A DNA stretch of 59,891 nt from Bacteroidales bacterium M2 (GCA_001689415.1 LUJM01000022.1:1-59891), one strand, 5' to 3'. Shown: positions 33,401-41,623, counted from the stretch's first letter. Translations and numbers: made by a program. The notes: a model not told the origin generated them from the letters alone.

Positions 33401-33615
33401 TTGCCAAGAGAGTGAGTAAATGGCACTTCTACAGCATTTGCCGGAGCAACCTTGGCGAGAAGCATGGGTTGCGCTTTAGCTCTGATTGAATGCCCTTCTT
33501 TGTTGAGTTGGCGCGTTGTGCCGATACTTGCTCCCGACAGCCGCTGATAGGGTTGCTGGGCCGAGAGTGGCAATAAGACCGACATGGTCAGTCCGAGAAC
33601 TAATACTCTTTTCAT
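30454..33615 (-). CDS. Large secreted multidomain protein (cleaved-adhesin/MAM-like), Por-type tail
   Basis: A 1053-residue exported protein with a signal peptide (residues 1-19, LLPLSAQ). It has several beta-sandwich modules: N-terminal ~40-220, fibronectin III-like segments (e.g. LAPENVKLKVNNDFKTATLT near 335), two cleaved-adhesin/choice-of-anchor-type jelly rolls (~440-600 and ~740-920, the latter with WLISPQLSGNAQTVKFWAKS) and a CARDB-like region between them (~615-720). The last ~35 residues (VYNLSGMRVAKDKV...GVYIIVKGSEARKVMV) look like a type IX secretion signal. A surface or secreted adhesin or peptidase accessory; no catalytic motif seen. Confidence 0.85.
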   Translation of the reverse strand: MKRVLVLGLTMSVLLPLSAQQPYQRLSGASIGTTRQLNKEGHSIRAKAQPMLLAKVAPANAVEVPFTHSLGKENKEIVSNYTDINVNNDSRSWKYGSVTGYAACMVPNETESNDDWLFTVPIHMPAGDYVIGYEVGMMGPGATAVEMNVGLGTEPTVEGMTTVVTPTTQFTDKAMTLHEYNCTIATEGYYYLGFHCTTKATQKGTLKLTNVSVKAGSVTPPVVVDPPMPGTLEYVLAPKGELKATLTYTAPTKTVGGKDLTEISKVILTSRWEVDKFTFDNVQPGQVITQDVELYAGLNNRFTAVAYVGETASEKIEYKSIFAGPDTPLAPENVKLKVNNDFKTATLTWDRVGEVGEHGGYVDPEAVEYYIFDAFGTYYDPALASTKECSYTFTYPDLKGQDYFAYQVTAGYGENYSLDNTSNISVVGQPDALPFTESFADGLYDGIWLADQASGTGGQQMGTITDDYFASLFDPTDPESPKPLASQDGDNGFYFWLPYDTNVMYGLISVRADISKADKPVLEFWYQGKGNVIEVLCGTDIDNLELIETIDLKAKPTDEWTQARVALDRFKAAGAVMFELRFKARDNDDEHTWSIPLDNIRVRNLDATDVHIVSMSGNSTAAVGTKISYKAHVENLGTTEVTPSAVWTVNGQTIKTDTDKTIAPNGFADYTLDYEVPYIAPDALEISFSANVEGDATPADNTRKATVEIARAAFATVNDLAANANGSEITLTWSAPVIGEPQPETLTEDFESPAYTAMSISGAGGWTVYDGDGQKTYNVFRELYNPYQTQPIAFQLFDNVEANIPPEYQPDAVAHSGRRFMLGVSAQRSENDNWLISPQLSGNAQTVKFWAKSFSVAWPETFEIYYSTGDNKVESFTTKVEKVDGTLVQDAVPEDWTEYKFDLPAGAMYFAIHHNSYDTVALFIDDVTYESAPTQPKDLAIDHYRVYCNGTLLSTEPVKETTFVHRPFGEDAADGDYDFEYMVVPVYNHGAVAPSNAVSIHIAYSGLSEISASDIDADSVVYNLSGMRVAKDKVSTGVYIIVKGSEARKVMVK

Positions 33616-33661
33616 ACGCAGGATATTGAATTGGGTTATTGCAGTCTGGATTTGATTGGGT

Positions 33662-33702
33662 AGTTTCGCAAACTCATAAAAACTTTTTGAGCCTGCGAAA
33701 CT
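33662..33702. repeat. Long hairpin between two secreted-protein genes
   Basis: AGTTTCGCA (33662-33670) with TGCGAAACT (33694-33702), extended inside by CTCA/TGAG. It lies 47-87 bases upstream of the 30454-33615 gene and just after the 33712-35016 gene. No T-run, so it is an untypical terminator or a 5' leader structure. Confidence 0.6.
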
Positions 33703-33711
33703 TACATATAT

Positions 33712-35016
33712 TTAGAGTTTGACTTTGACTACTTTTTCGCCTTGGCGCTTGATATAGATGCCGTTTGCCGGATTTTCAACGCGTCGGCCCTGCATGTCGA
33801 AGTACTCGGTTGTGGCTTCTTTATCTACTGCCACGTTTTCAATGCCGGAAATCTTTATGTAGTTGTTGAAAACGATTTTGGTTTCAGGATTATACTGGTA
33901 TGTGTCGTAGTCATACACGTATGATACATACTCGCTCACATTGCCGTTTTCATCGTAAGTATAGTCATACTTGTAGCCTTCGAGTATGTCCTCGTCTCCT
34001 TCCTCGAAAACTTCGCTGTAGGTTTCGAGGGTCACGTCGCCATGTTCGTTGTATATCACCCTTAGGCGACCTATATATTCCGGCTCGGTGGTAGGATTGT
34101 TTTTATTGTCGAAATATTCGTATGTGGTAAGGGTAAAGCTGCCGAGATCGTCGGTAAAAGCCTTGACATTTGATATGCCGATAACAGATGGGTCGGCAAA
34201 GGTGTGGTTGGCCGTATAACCGCCATTGGCATCGTAGCTTACAAAGAAATAGCCGTCGATAGCCCCCTGGCAGTACACGGCGCACGATGTCAGACGGTTG
34301 GGTCCTTCGGTAAAGGAGTTGATGTCTGCTTCGGTCATTTGGCCGTCAGTGGTTTCCCATATCAGATCCTTGTATTCGGTCGCGTTATATACAACCCAGG
34401 AGTCTTTCGTAGAGTTGTAGTAATAGTATGTCATGCCTACAGCCTTGCCGCTCTGCTCGTCGTAGGTCCACTCGAGCTTGTAGGCCGGCATCAGTGCTCC
34501 GCCTAATGGAAGGTTTTTGACGATGCTCACGATATTGCCTGCGTCGTTGCGTACGATTTCGTTTGTCTCGCACTTGATATTTTCAATCCAGGCATTATCG
34601 GTCCAGTTATAGCTCATTCGCATGATGTAGTAATCATGGATGATAGGGTCGTAGGTATAGGTGGTCCACGATTCGTTTACCCATGTGCCACCTTCGTCTG
34701 CCAGGGTCAGCATGCTGGTGCGCTGGTTGTTGTCGTCGTATTCCTTTATGGTTTTGTACGACCCGTCTTCGCCGGTAAGGAGCTCGGTAATCGAATTTCC
34801 CTTGCTATCGTAGGTAAATTGTACTACGCCAATCTCTATCCACTCGTCTTCATAGATATACTCGGTTTGCTCTTCCGGAAGCCACTTGGCTGCATCGGGG
34901 TTTTTCTTTACGATATGTCGCGCTGCAGGTGCCTTCTGGGTGGCGAAGCGTGGAGATGATGCAGCCGGCATACAGGATATAAGGCCGCATAGTAGTAACG
35001 GGTAAAACTTTTTCAT
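33712..35016 (-). CDS. Secreted protein with YD-like strands, Por-type tail
   Basis: A 434-residue exported protein; signal peptide with ISCMPAASS. The body is built of repeated Tyr/Asp-rich strands (QFTYDSKGN, KEYDDNNQR, EWTYDEQSG, RVIYNEHGDV, YDYTYDENGN), a pattern resembling YD/RHS-like or DUF3836-type beta repeats. The C-terminus, EYFDMQGRRVENPANGIYIK then GEKVVKVKL, is a typical Bacteroidales type IX sorting tail. ATG 35016 is used, because the longer frame starts with TTG. Promoter at 35081-35110. Function unknown. Confidence 0.82.
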   Translation of the reverse strand: MKKFYPLLLCGLISCMPAASSPRFATQKAPAARHIVKKNPDAAKWLPEEQTEYIYEDEWIEIGVVQFTYDSKGNSITELLTGEDGSYKTIKEYDDNNQRTSMLTLADEGGTWVNESWTTYTYDPIIHDYYIMRMSYNWTDNAWIENIKCETNEIVRNDAGNIVSIVKNLPLGGALMPAYKLEWTYDEQSGKAVGMTYYYYNSTKDSWVVYNATEYKDLIWETTDGQMTEADINSFTEGPNRLTSCAVYCQGAIDGYFFVSYDANGGYTANHTFADPSVIGISNVKAFTDDLGSFTLTTYEYFDNKNNPTTEPEYIGRLRVIYNEHGDVTLETYSEVFEEGDEDILEGYKYDYTYDENGNVSEYVSYVYDYDTYQYNPETKIVFNNYIKISGIENVAVDKEATTEYFDMQGRRVENPANGIYIKRQGEKVVKVKL

Positions 35017-35080
35017 ACGCAATAATGTGTGTTATAAGTGATAGATGTTAAACCTTAGATATGGAATAGTAATTCGTTTA

Positions 35081-35110
35081 CAAAGATATCTATTTTCTTT
35101 TAATTTCCAA
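35081..35110 (-). promoter_or_regulatory. Promoter of the YD-like secreted protein gene
   Basis: Minus strand: TTG (35108-35110), 19 bases, TATCTTTG (35081-35088). Confidence 0.75.
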
Positions 35111-35247
35111 AATTAATTTGCAAAAGTTTGTTATTCTTTTGTTTTTACCTGCTTTTGGGTTTCTGTGTTTTCAAACCGTACCGATGCCCGGTGAACTCTT
35201 TTACATCATCGTTTGTTTTGATTTTATTTAACAAGAATATATAGTTT

Positions 35248-35775
35248 ATGATTAAGAAACTAATCCTTGCCATTACATTAGGCGTAGCATCAATCATGGG
35301 CGCATCGGCCCAGAAAGCTGAAATTACCGCATCGTACGGTGCATACACTCAAATGGATGCTACCGATATGAAAGACGGTTGGAAACATGTTAATACTGCA
35401 TGGGGTGCTCTCAACGTCGGCCTCAATTTCAGGGTGACCCCTAAGATATGGGTCGGACCGTCGTACACATTTTCGTCTTCGACAACTAAAGGCGGTCCGG
35501 AGCACAGCAATGTAGCATACCATGCGGTGATGTTCAATGGCCGTTACCACTACTATCGCAACAGTATCGTCACCCTATATGCCAAGCTCGGGCTCGGCGT
35601 GGAATTCTCTTACATGCAGCCACGCCACGACGATAGCTACACAAAGGCATACTGCGCTTTCCAGATTGTTCCTGTTGGCGCTCAGGTCGACCTTAACCGC
35701 GATTGGGCTATGTTTGCCGAAGCCGGTTTCGGTGCTCAAGGCTTGTTCCAATTTGGTTTCAAGTACAAATTCTGA
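35248..35775 (+). CDS. Small outer-membrane beta-barrel protein
   Basis: A 175-residue protein with a signal peptide (1-22, MGASAQ) and alternating aromatic beta-strands, ending LFQFGFKYKF with a C-terminal Phe, as in eight-stranded OmpA/OmpX-like barrels. Segments include VGLNFRVTPKIWVGPSYTF and VTLYAKLGLGVEF. Similar in size and style to the protein at 14238-14798 though not closely alike. No clear promoter is seen. A strong terminator follows at 35811. Confidence 0.8.
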   Translation: MIKKLILAITLGVASIMGASAQKAEITASYGAYTQMDATDMKDGWKHVNTAWGALNVGLNFRVTPKIWVGPSYTFSSSTTKGGPEHSNVAYHAVMFNGRYHYYRNSIVTLYAKLGLGVEFSYMQPRHDDSYTKAYCAFQIVPVGAQVDLNRDWAMFAEAGFGAQGLFQFGFKYKF

Positions 35776-35810
35776 CCGCTCGATCTCCCTTATAAGAGTT
35801 ACGTATACAA

Positions 35811-35851
35811 ATACCGCCGCATTGCGCAGAGCAGTGCGGCGGTATCTTTTT
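35811..35851. terminator. Strong terminator
   Basis: A 15-base stem (35811-35825 with 35831-35845, one G-U), GCAGA loop, followed by CTTTTTGG. Serves the rightward barrel gene and possibly the GH31 gene from the other side. Confidence 0.92.
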
Positions 35852-35907
35852 GGCCGTGACCCTTGCGGGCCGGGCATTACTGATAATCAATAACCAAAAT
35901 GTATAAG

Positions 35908-35955
35908 TATCTCGCAAAAATTAGTTGCAAGTGATTTTTAAGAGTTGCTTGCAAT
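35908..35955 (-). repeat. Dispersed intergenic repeat, copy C (reversed)
   Basis: On the minus strand it reads CTCTTAAAAATCACTTGCAA then CTAATTTTTGCGAGATACTT, closely matching copies A and B. It lies just after the end of the GH31 gene, on that gene's sense strand. Confidence 0.8.
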
Positions 35956-35972
35956 AAGTTATGCTCAATTGC

Positions 35973-38177
35973 TTAGATAGCGATTTCGAGTTTTTTATCG
36001 CAGGCTGTGGCGGGTACATCGATATTGCGGATACCGCCCTTGCCGTCGTGTACGCGGATGCAGTAGCTGCGTTCGCTCGGCATTCCTTCGAAACTACCCT
36101 TGCGGGGATCTACTATCAGTTTGCCGCCTTCTTGGCGTATTTCTGTTGTAGAGTAGGCTGTGTCGTAGTCGTTGTTGTCGCCCGGGTCTTCGTAAAGTGT
36201 CATTTTGCCGTCAGCTCCCGCAATTACATCGAGGATGATGTGCTTGTACATACTGTTGGCGCGGGTTACTTCGCTGCCGTTGCACGGTATGATCGAGCCC
36301 TTGCGGATGAAGTAAGGTATCTGTGCGAGGGTAAAGTCGGCTGTCACATGCTTGCCGCCCTCGAATGTACGTCCGAGGTCGGGGCAGTACCACGAGCCTT
36401 CGGGCAGCCATACTTCTTGGCTTGCGACTTCGCCGTTACGAGGGCGTGTTACCGGTGCTACGATGATATCGTTGCCAAAGAAGTACTGACCCGGATTGTT
36501 GTATGCTTCTTCGAGTTCGGGATAGATGTAGTACATCGGGCGGCACATACCTACGCCGGTATCATAGCTCTGGCGGGCTGCCGAGTATATGTAGGGTAGC
36601 AGACGGTAGCGAAGTTTTACCACGTCGCGCATTGCCGGCATTTCATCATATTTCCATATGCGGCGCTCGATATAGCCCTGATTTGACGCATGGGTGCGGA
36701 ATATCGGGGTAAAGACGCCGAACTGCATCCAGCGGATGAGCAACTCCGGGTCGTTGGGGTCGCCGGGGCCGAGAAGGTGGCCGCCAAGGTCATGGCCCCA
36801 GTAGCCGTAGCAGACGTTCGAGGCTGTTGAGGTGAAGTAGGGCTCTTGGGCGAGGGTCTCGAAATTGATATATGTGTCGCCCGAGAATCCAATCTGGTAG
36901 CGGTGGCTGCCAAGACCTCCCCAGCGGTGGTAAATCAGCGGGCGGCGGTCAAGGCGCTGGTTCTTCATGTCGTGATAATATACATGGTTGCACCAGAATG
37001 TCTGGCCGAGGCCGTCGAAACTGTCGTTGGTAAGCTTTTGCTGCCAGTCGAGCCACCAGAAGTCTACACCCTGTTTTTCGCGTACGCGCATGATGTTTTT
37101 GAAAAATGACTTGTAGAATGTAGAGTCCTGCAGAGCCCAGGGCACAGCGGCCTTCGACTGCGGGTCGATGCCCATGTCGGCACTGATTTCGGGGTAGCCG
37201 TCCTCGTCGTGTGCAACACCGTCGGCCGGGTGGAGATTGAGTGCAAGGTGCAGACCTTTGTCGTGGATATGACTCAATAGGCCTTCGGGATCGGGGATAA
37301 GGTTGGTATTCCATGTCCAGCCGGTCCAGGCGCCACGGCCGGTGCTGTAGGGCTCGCCTCCGTCCCAATGCCAGTCTACGTCGAGTATCATCACATCGAT
37401 ATTGATGTCGTTTTCTGATAGTTCGCGTATCATAGTGCGATAATCTTCTGCCGAGTAGGGCGCAAATTTGCTGTACCAGTAGCCTAAGACGTATGCCGGA
37501 GGCATGGGCATCTTGCCTGCGATTCGTGTATAGTCGCCTAAGGCTGTCATATAATCATTGCCGTAGCCTAATAGGTAGATGTCGAGGGCTTCGGGGTCGG
37601 CACGGTGCGCTACCCAAGGTACTCCCTGTACTTCGTTTTCGAATGCTAACGAACGGCTGCCGTCAGGACGTACAGTCGCCGGTGATTCGTCGATTACAGA
37701 CCAGCCGGAGCGTGATAGTATACCGTTGTTGAGCGGCAGTGGAGCCTTGGCGCCGTCATAGCCGTCGAGCGTACGCATAGTACCCTTTAGGTTTTTGTCG
37801 TCCTTTTTGCCATAATACCATACTGTGCCGTCGCCGAGGCTTACGGTGAGCGACTGTGAGCCTCGGCGTGGGTCGGTGCCCTTGCGGTAGCTTAGAAATA
37901 GACTGTCGCTGTCGATTATTATACTGTTTTCTGTTTCTGTGATTTTAAAGTTCGGTACCGGGAGTTCGCGGTTGATAACAGTAAATGTTGGCCGGTCTTC
38001 GAATTTTGCTTTGTCGCTGTACTCGATGCGTATCATGCGAGGGGTGAGTACCGTAAAGCGGGCATTTCCGCAGGTAACTGTTGCCTCGGGCGAGGCAACC
38101 GGATTGTCGGCATATGTCAATGTCAACAAACTTGCGCAACCACAAGCCAATACTCCGGCAAAACGTCTGATATTCAT
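35973..38177 (-). CDS. Glycoside hydrolase family 31 (alpha-glucosidase-like)
   Basis: A 734-residue exported GH31 enzyme. Signal peptide (1-23), N-terminal beta-sandwich (~30-215), catalytic (beta/alpha)8 barrel (~225-560) and C-terminal beta domains. The nucleophile is D377 in FWWLDWQQ and the likely acid/base D434 in GFSGDT; MILDVDWHWDGG and FRTHAS are further active-site segments. GH31 enzymes cleave alpha-linked glucose, xylose or galactose; the DVDWHW variant cannot be tied to one substrate by eye. Periplasmic. It has no SusC/SusD neighbours, so it is not in a classical utilisation locus. CAAATTTA at 38229-38236 may be the -7 box on the minus strand. Confidence 0.92.
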   Translation of the reverse strand: MNIRRFAGVLACGCASLLTLTYADNPVASPEATVTCGNARFTVLTPRMIRIEYSDKAKFEDRPTFTVINRELPVPNFKITETENSIIIDSDSLFLSYRKGTDPRRGSQSLTVSLGDGTVWYYGKKDDKNLKGTMRTLDGYDGAKAPLPLNNGILSRSGWSVIDESPATVRPDGSRSLAFENEVQGVPWVAHRADPEALDIYLLGYGNDYMTALGDYTRIAGKMPMPPAYVLGYWYSKFAPYSAEDYRTMIRELSENDINIDVMILDVDWHWDGGEPYSTGRGAWTGWTWNTNLIPDPEGLLSHIHDKGLHLALNLHPADGVAHDEDGYPEISADMGIDPQSKAAVPWALQDSTFYKSFFKNIMRVREKQGVDFWWLDWQQKLTNDSFDGLGQTFWCNHVYYHDMKNQRLDRRPLIYHRWGGLGSHRYQIGFSGDTYINFETLAQEPYFTSTASNVCYGYWGHDLGGHLLGPGDPNDPELLIRWMQFGVFTPIFRTHASNQGYIERRIWKYDEMPAMRDVVKLRYRLLPYIYSAARQSYDTGVGMCRPMYYIYPELEEAYNNPGQYFFGNDIIVAPVTRPRNGEVASQEVWLPEGSWYCPDLGRTFEGGKHVTADFTLAQIPYFIRKGSIIPCNGSEVTRANSMYKHIILDVIAGADGKMTLYEDPGDNNDYDTAYSTTEIRQEGGKLIVDPRKGSFEGMPSERSYCIRVHDGKGGIRNIDVPATACDKKLEIAI

Positions 38178-38363
38178 GTTTTTGAGAAATATAGATTAGT
38201 TTAGGTTGAATATTTAAGGTTCTTCGGCAAATTTAATAATTAATATCCGAATATCGATTATCGCTTTTTATACATTGAACAAAACCGACAAAAATTGGAA
38301 TAAAAACAAACAAACCGGCTTGTTCGCGAGTTATAAGGATATAATATTTGAAATCTTACCGAT

Positions 38364-38711
38364 ATGAAAAGAGAAGAATTCGTAGCCCGAATAACTGATT
38401 TGGTTAATAATTATATAGAGTACTATGTCGGTAAAGACGGCGATCTTCAACTCAGGGTAAACCCCATGAGCCATGCCGTCGACCTGGTTGGTAGTCACGA
38501 CAGACTATTCGGAATCGCCGATTCCGAGGCTGTGATAGAATCTGCCGCTGCTGCCGATGACGAAAGTGCCGAAGACGCTGCCGATTTTCAGGTTAAGCAA
38601 AATCCCGATTTTTATTCGATAGGCTCTCTAATCGCCACCGATAAGGACGGAAAGCGCTGTGCCGACAGATCTGCAATAGAATCTGTCGCCAAGCTGTACT
38701 TTCCTGAATAG
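38364..38711 (+). CDS. Hypothetical acidic cytoplasmic protein
   Basis: A 115-residue soluble acidic protein: helical N-terminus (KREEFVARITDLVNNYIEYY), a beta segment with LQLRVNPMSHAVDLVG, an Ala/Asp/Glu-rich linker (residues ~60-75) and a C-terminal stretch ending VAKLYFPE. No family recognised. Good codon use and a start after an A+T-rich leader support a real gene. Its end is six bases from the end of the converging M16 gene. Confidence 0.7.
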   Translation: MKREEFVARITDLVNNYIEYYVGKDGDLQLRVNPMSHAVDLVGSHDRLFGIADSEAVIESAAAADDESAEDAADFQVKQNPDFYSIGSLIATDKDGKRCADRSAIESVAKLYFPE

Positions 38712-38717
38712 TCTGTA

Positions 38718-39983
38718 TTAATCTTCCTTCGGGCAATAAGCCACTGTTACAACCGGAGTGTGGTTGAACAATCTGTCGGCGTTTGTCCTTACTGCGTCGA
38801 TCGAGAGTGCACGGCGGTCGGCAACGGTACTGTTGAGGTCTTCGCCGTGGTATTCGGCCTGGGCAAGGTTGCTCGCTCGGGGGATATAGCCGATGTTGCC
38901 AAAGCGGAATGTCGATTCGAAATTATTGAGCGATCGTTGCCATTCGCGTTCCGATACTTCGCCCTCGACTGCAAGTGCACGGCCTTCGGCCATTAGCAGG
39001 TCGCGGGCACGCATTATGCTGTCATTGCTATTATCGGTCAGGCGCGATATCATCAGCAACATACCTTCGTGTTCGCTGCCTATAATCGATGCGTCGGCGC
39101 TGGTTATCAGTCCCTTGCCTTTTCCGTGAATTATATTGGACGTAAACCGCGATGCTCGTCCTGCCGATAGAAGGTCGGTAATAGCATCGGCGGCAAAATA
39201 TTCTTCTGTGCCATACGACGACATTGGCAGTGCTACAACTACCATTGTGGAGGGCACATGGTCGTAGACCTGGCGGAAGACATCTGCCTCGGGAAAGCCG
39301 GGCGAGGGTAGTTGCCGAGGCGCTATCTCGCGTCGGGGTATGTCGCCAAACCATTTTTCGGCAAGTTCTACTACGCGCTCAAACGAGATGTTGCCGGTAA
39401 CTGCCATTATGGCATTGTTTGGGGCATAGTGGCTGTAAAACCACTTTTCCACATCCTCAAGCGTCACTTGGGCTATGTGCTCGGGTTTGAGTCCTATGGT
39501 AGGCCAGGAATACGGGTGTTGCGATGAATACATTGCCTCGCGCAATACGTGCATCATCTTGCCGTAGGGCCGGTCGAGGCATTGTTGTTTGAATTCCTCG
39601 ATGACAACGCCCTGCTGAATGCTCAATGAGCGTTGCGAAAACGACAACGCAAGCATACGGTCGCTCTCGAGATAGAACGCCGTTTCTACATTCTGCGCGG
39701 GGATACTGAGGTAAAAATTCGTAAAGTCGCTGCTTGTCCATGCATTGCTGCGACCTCCGGCTCGCTCGAGCACTTCGTCGAAGTCGGCGATATTGGCCGA
39801 CCCACCGAACATAAGGTGCTCGAATAAATGCGCCATGCCGGTAAGGCGACGGCTCTCGTCGCGGGCGCCTACATTATATAATATATTCATGCCCACCATG
39901 GCTGTGGTAGTATCGGGCGAATGCACGATACGAAGACCATTTGCCATGGTGTGGCGGTTGACTGTCAGAATGTCCGAACTCAT
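38718..39983 (-). CDS. M16-family zinc peptidase (processing-peptidase-like)
   Basis: A 421-residue M16 peptidase with the inverted zinc motif HxxEH (H52, E55, H56 in AHLFEHLMFGG) and the distal glutamate region around QQGVVIEEFKQQ. One pair of M16 halves fits this length. No signal peptide, so cytoplasmic or attached by other means. It overlaps the end of the cyclophilin gene by four bases (ATGA), so it is translationally coupled. Confidence 0.92.
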   Translation of the reverse strand: MSSDILTVNRHTMANGLRIVHSPDTTTAMVGMNILYNVGARDESRRLTGMAHLFEHLMFGGSANIADFDEVLERAGGRSNAWTSSDFTNFYLSIPAQNVETAFYLESDRMLALSFSQRSLSIQQGVVIEEFKQQCLDRPYGKMMHVLREAMYSSQHPYSWPTIGLKPEHIAQVTLEDVEKWFYSHYAPNNAIMAVTGNISFERVVELAEKWFGDIPRREIAPRQLPSPGFPEADVFRQVYDHVPSTMVVVALPMSSYGTEEYFAADAITDLLSAGRASRFTSNIIHGKGKGLITSADASIIGSEHEGMLLMISRLTDNSNDSIMRARDLLMAEGRALAVEGEVSEREWQRSLNNFESTFRFGNIGYIPRASNLAQAEYHGEDLNSTVADRRALSIDAVRTNADRLFNHTPVVTVAYCPKED

Positions 39984-40855
39984 TTATCGAGTACTTTCAT
40001 TCCGATTATGCGAATGTCATTTTTTGGGCGGTCGCGACCGTCGGTATCGGCTTTTTCGATTCGGTCTACAGTGTCGAATCCGCTTATTACCTCGCCGAAG
40101 ACAGTATAGTCACCGTCGAGGTGAGGGGCACCGCCTACTGTGGTGTACGCTTCGGTCATTTCGGGGGTCATTGCAGGGCTGTTGTCTTTGGCTGCCTGCG
40201 CTTCTACTTGTGCTACAAGCGAATCCTGAAGGGCCTGCAGACCGGCTCGGTCTCCGCGCATCTGCATGTCGCGAATGCTGTCGCGGTGTTGCAGGGCAAG
40301 CTCGTTGAATGCCTTTTGCATACGGCTCATCTTCATGTGCTGCTCGAGCTGGGCTACCTGCGCACTGTCGATTTTTGTACCGGTTACTACATAGAACTGC
40401 GAGCCCGACGACTGGCGCATGGGGTTGACTTGGTCGGCCTGGCGGGCGGCGGCAAGGGCATAGCGCTTGTGGAAGTGTTTGGGAAATACGATTTCTGCAT
40501 CGATTTTGTAGTTGGGTCCGCCTGAGCCGAGGGCCTGTCCGGGGGCCGCGTTCTTCGAGTCGGGGTCGCCGGCCTGTACCATGAAGTCTTTGATAATACG
40601 GTGGAATAGTGTACCGTTGTAGTAGCCTTCGCGGGCGAGTTTAACAAAGTTGTCGCGGTGCTTGGGCGTGTCGCCGTAGAGCATAACTGTAAAATTGCCC
40701 TCGGTGGTTTCTACTTCTACTTTTACAGATGCGGTATCGGGGGTGAGTGTATTGTTCATATTTGTATCGTTTTTGGCCGAGGCTCCGGAGTTGCATGCCA
40801 TGGCGGCAAAACATATCGCTCCGAATCCAAAGGCCCGTATAAAGCTATTGAACAT
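39980..40855 (-). CDS. Cyclophilin-type peptidyl-prolyl isomerase, lipoprotein
   Basis: A 291-residue protein with a lipoprotein signal (AAMAC, cysteine 20) and a cyclophilin domain (~47-290): VEVETTEGNFTVMLYGDTPK, YNGTLFHRIIKDFMVQAGDP, GSQFYVVTG and FGEVISGFDTVDRI. An inserted helical stretch (~165-225) lengthens it relative to E. coli PpiB. It likely aids protein folding in the periplasm. Third gene of a four-gene leftward operon. Confidence 0.94.
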   Translation of the reverse strand: MFNSFIRAFGFGAICFAAMACNSGASAKNDTNMNNTLTPDTASVKVEVETTEGNFTVMLYGDTPKHRDNFVKLAREGYYNGTLFHRIIKDFMVQAGDPDSKNAAPGQALGSGGPNYKIDAEIVFPKHFHKRYALAAARQADQVNPMRQSSGSQFYVVTGTKIDSAQVAQLEQHMKMSRMQKAFNELALQHRDSIRDMQMRGDRAGLQALQDSLVAQVEAQAAKDNSPAMTPEMTEAYTTVGGAPHLDGDYTVFGEVISGFDTVDRIEKADTDGRDRPKNDIRIIGMKVLDK

Positions 40856-40864
40856 AGTATGTTA

Positions 40865-41188
40865 TCATTGATTGTAATAATAGTGTATGGCGTCGTAGTC
40901 GATTTCAAACACCAGCTTGTCGGCATTCCATTTCATGAAATACCTCTGCATATCCGACAAGATTACCGGGTTGATACTCAGATAGTGAGGATCGATTTCA
41001 AACTCTCCTGTGCGGGGGTTGTGCTTCAGATGAGGTTGTAGAAATCGGGCCAGATATCGTTTGTAGTAATCCACGTCGCCTACGTCGTGTACGTAGTGCA
41101 CCGCATAATCCCAGTCGGAGTATAGAGGGTCGTCTACTTGCTCATATTCACCTGTTTCAGGGTTTCTGCGGTATTTGGGCAGACCCAT
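40865..41188 (-). CDS. Hypothetical protein
   Basis: A 107-residue soluble protein rich in Tyr, Asp and His, starting MGLPKYRRNPETGEYEQVDD. No recognised domain. It starts one base before the end of the upstream 126-residue gene and is nine bases from the cyclophilin gene, so it belongs to the operon from 41570. Confidence 0.75.
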   Translation of the reverse strand: MGLPKYRRNPETGEYEQVDDPLYSDWDYAVHYVHDVGDVDYYKRYLARFLQPHLKHNPRTGEFEIDPHYLSINPVILSDMQRYFMKWNADKLVFEIDYDAIHYYYNQ

Positions 41189-41189
41189 A

Positions 41190-41570
41190 TCAGATTACGG
41201 TTGTCGGGAAAAGACGTTTATAGATTCGGCGGAAATTATCGTCGGCGGCTATCAACTCTTTAGCGCGTACCTCGTAGTCGCTGCCGTAAAGTCCCTGCAG
41301 GAGGTCGGGCAGGTAGCGGTGCTCGCGGTCTTTGTCGATCGCTCCGGCTACAAGATTGCGTATCGCCGGTTCGTAGCCTGCCGGGTCGATTGCATTCAGA
41401 TAGCGGGCTGCACTGGCCATGAATTGGCCGGAGAGGTCGACTCGGCTCATATTGTCGATTAGGCAGTCGATTTCTGCCGGGCCGCATTCGCCGATATGAT
41501 TCGCCAGATATTCATATGTTAAAAGCCCGTCCGGGTCGAGGCGAAGCTTTTTGATATCTTCTTCGGTCAT
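41190..41570 (-). CDS. Hypothetical helical protein
   Basis: A 126-residue soluble, largely helical acidic protein, starting MTEEDIKKLRLDPDGLLTYE and ending in KRLFPTTVI. Helix spacing could fit a TPR/HEAT-like fold, but no family is recognised. First gene of the leftward operon, 23 bases after the promoter's -7 box. Confidence 0.75.
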   Translation of the reverse strand: MTEEDIKKLRLDPDGLLTYEYLANHIGECGPAEIDCLIDNMSRVDLSGQFMASAARYLNAIDPAGYEPAIRNLVAGAIDKDREHRYLPDLLQGLYGSDYEVRAKELIAADDNFRRIYKRLFPTTVI

Positions 41571-41593
41571 AGTATTGAGATTAGTTTGGATTG

Positions 41594-41623
41594 CAAAGAT
41601 ATATGTTTTATGTCAAACCGCAA
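41594..41623 (-). promoter_or_regulatory. Promoter of the 41570-38718 operon
   Basis: Minus strand: TTG (41621-41623), 19 bases, TATCTTTG (41594-41601). Confidence 0.78.

Noticed and set aside
36000..36599. 212-residue plus-strand frame antisense to the GH31 gene
   Set aside because: The GH31 frame carries intact catalytic motifs across this stretch; the antisense frame has no recognisable feature.
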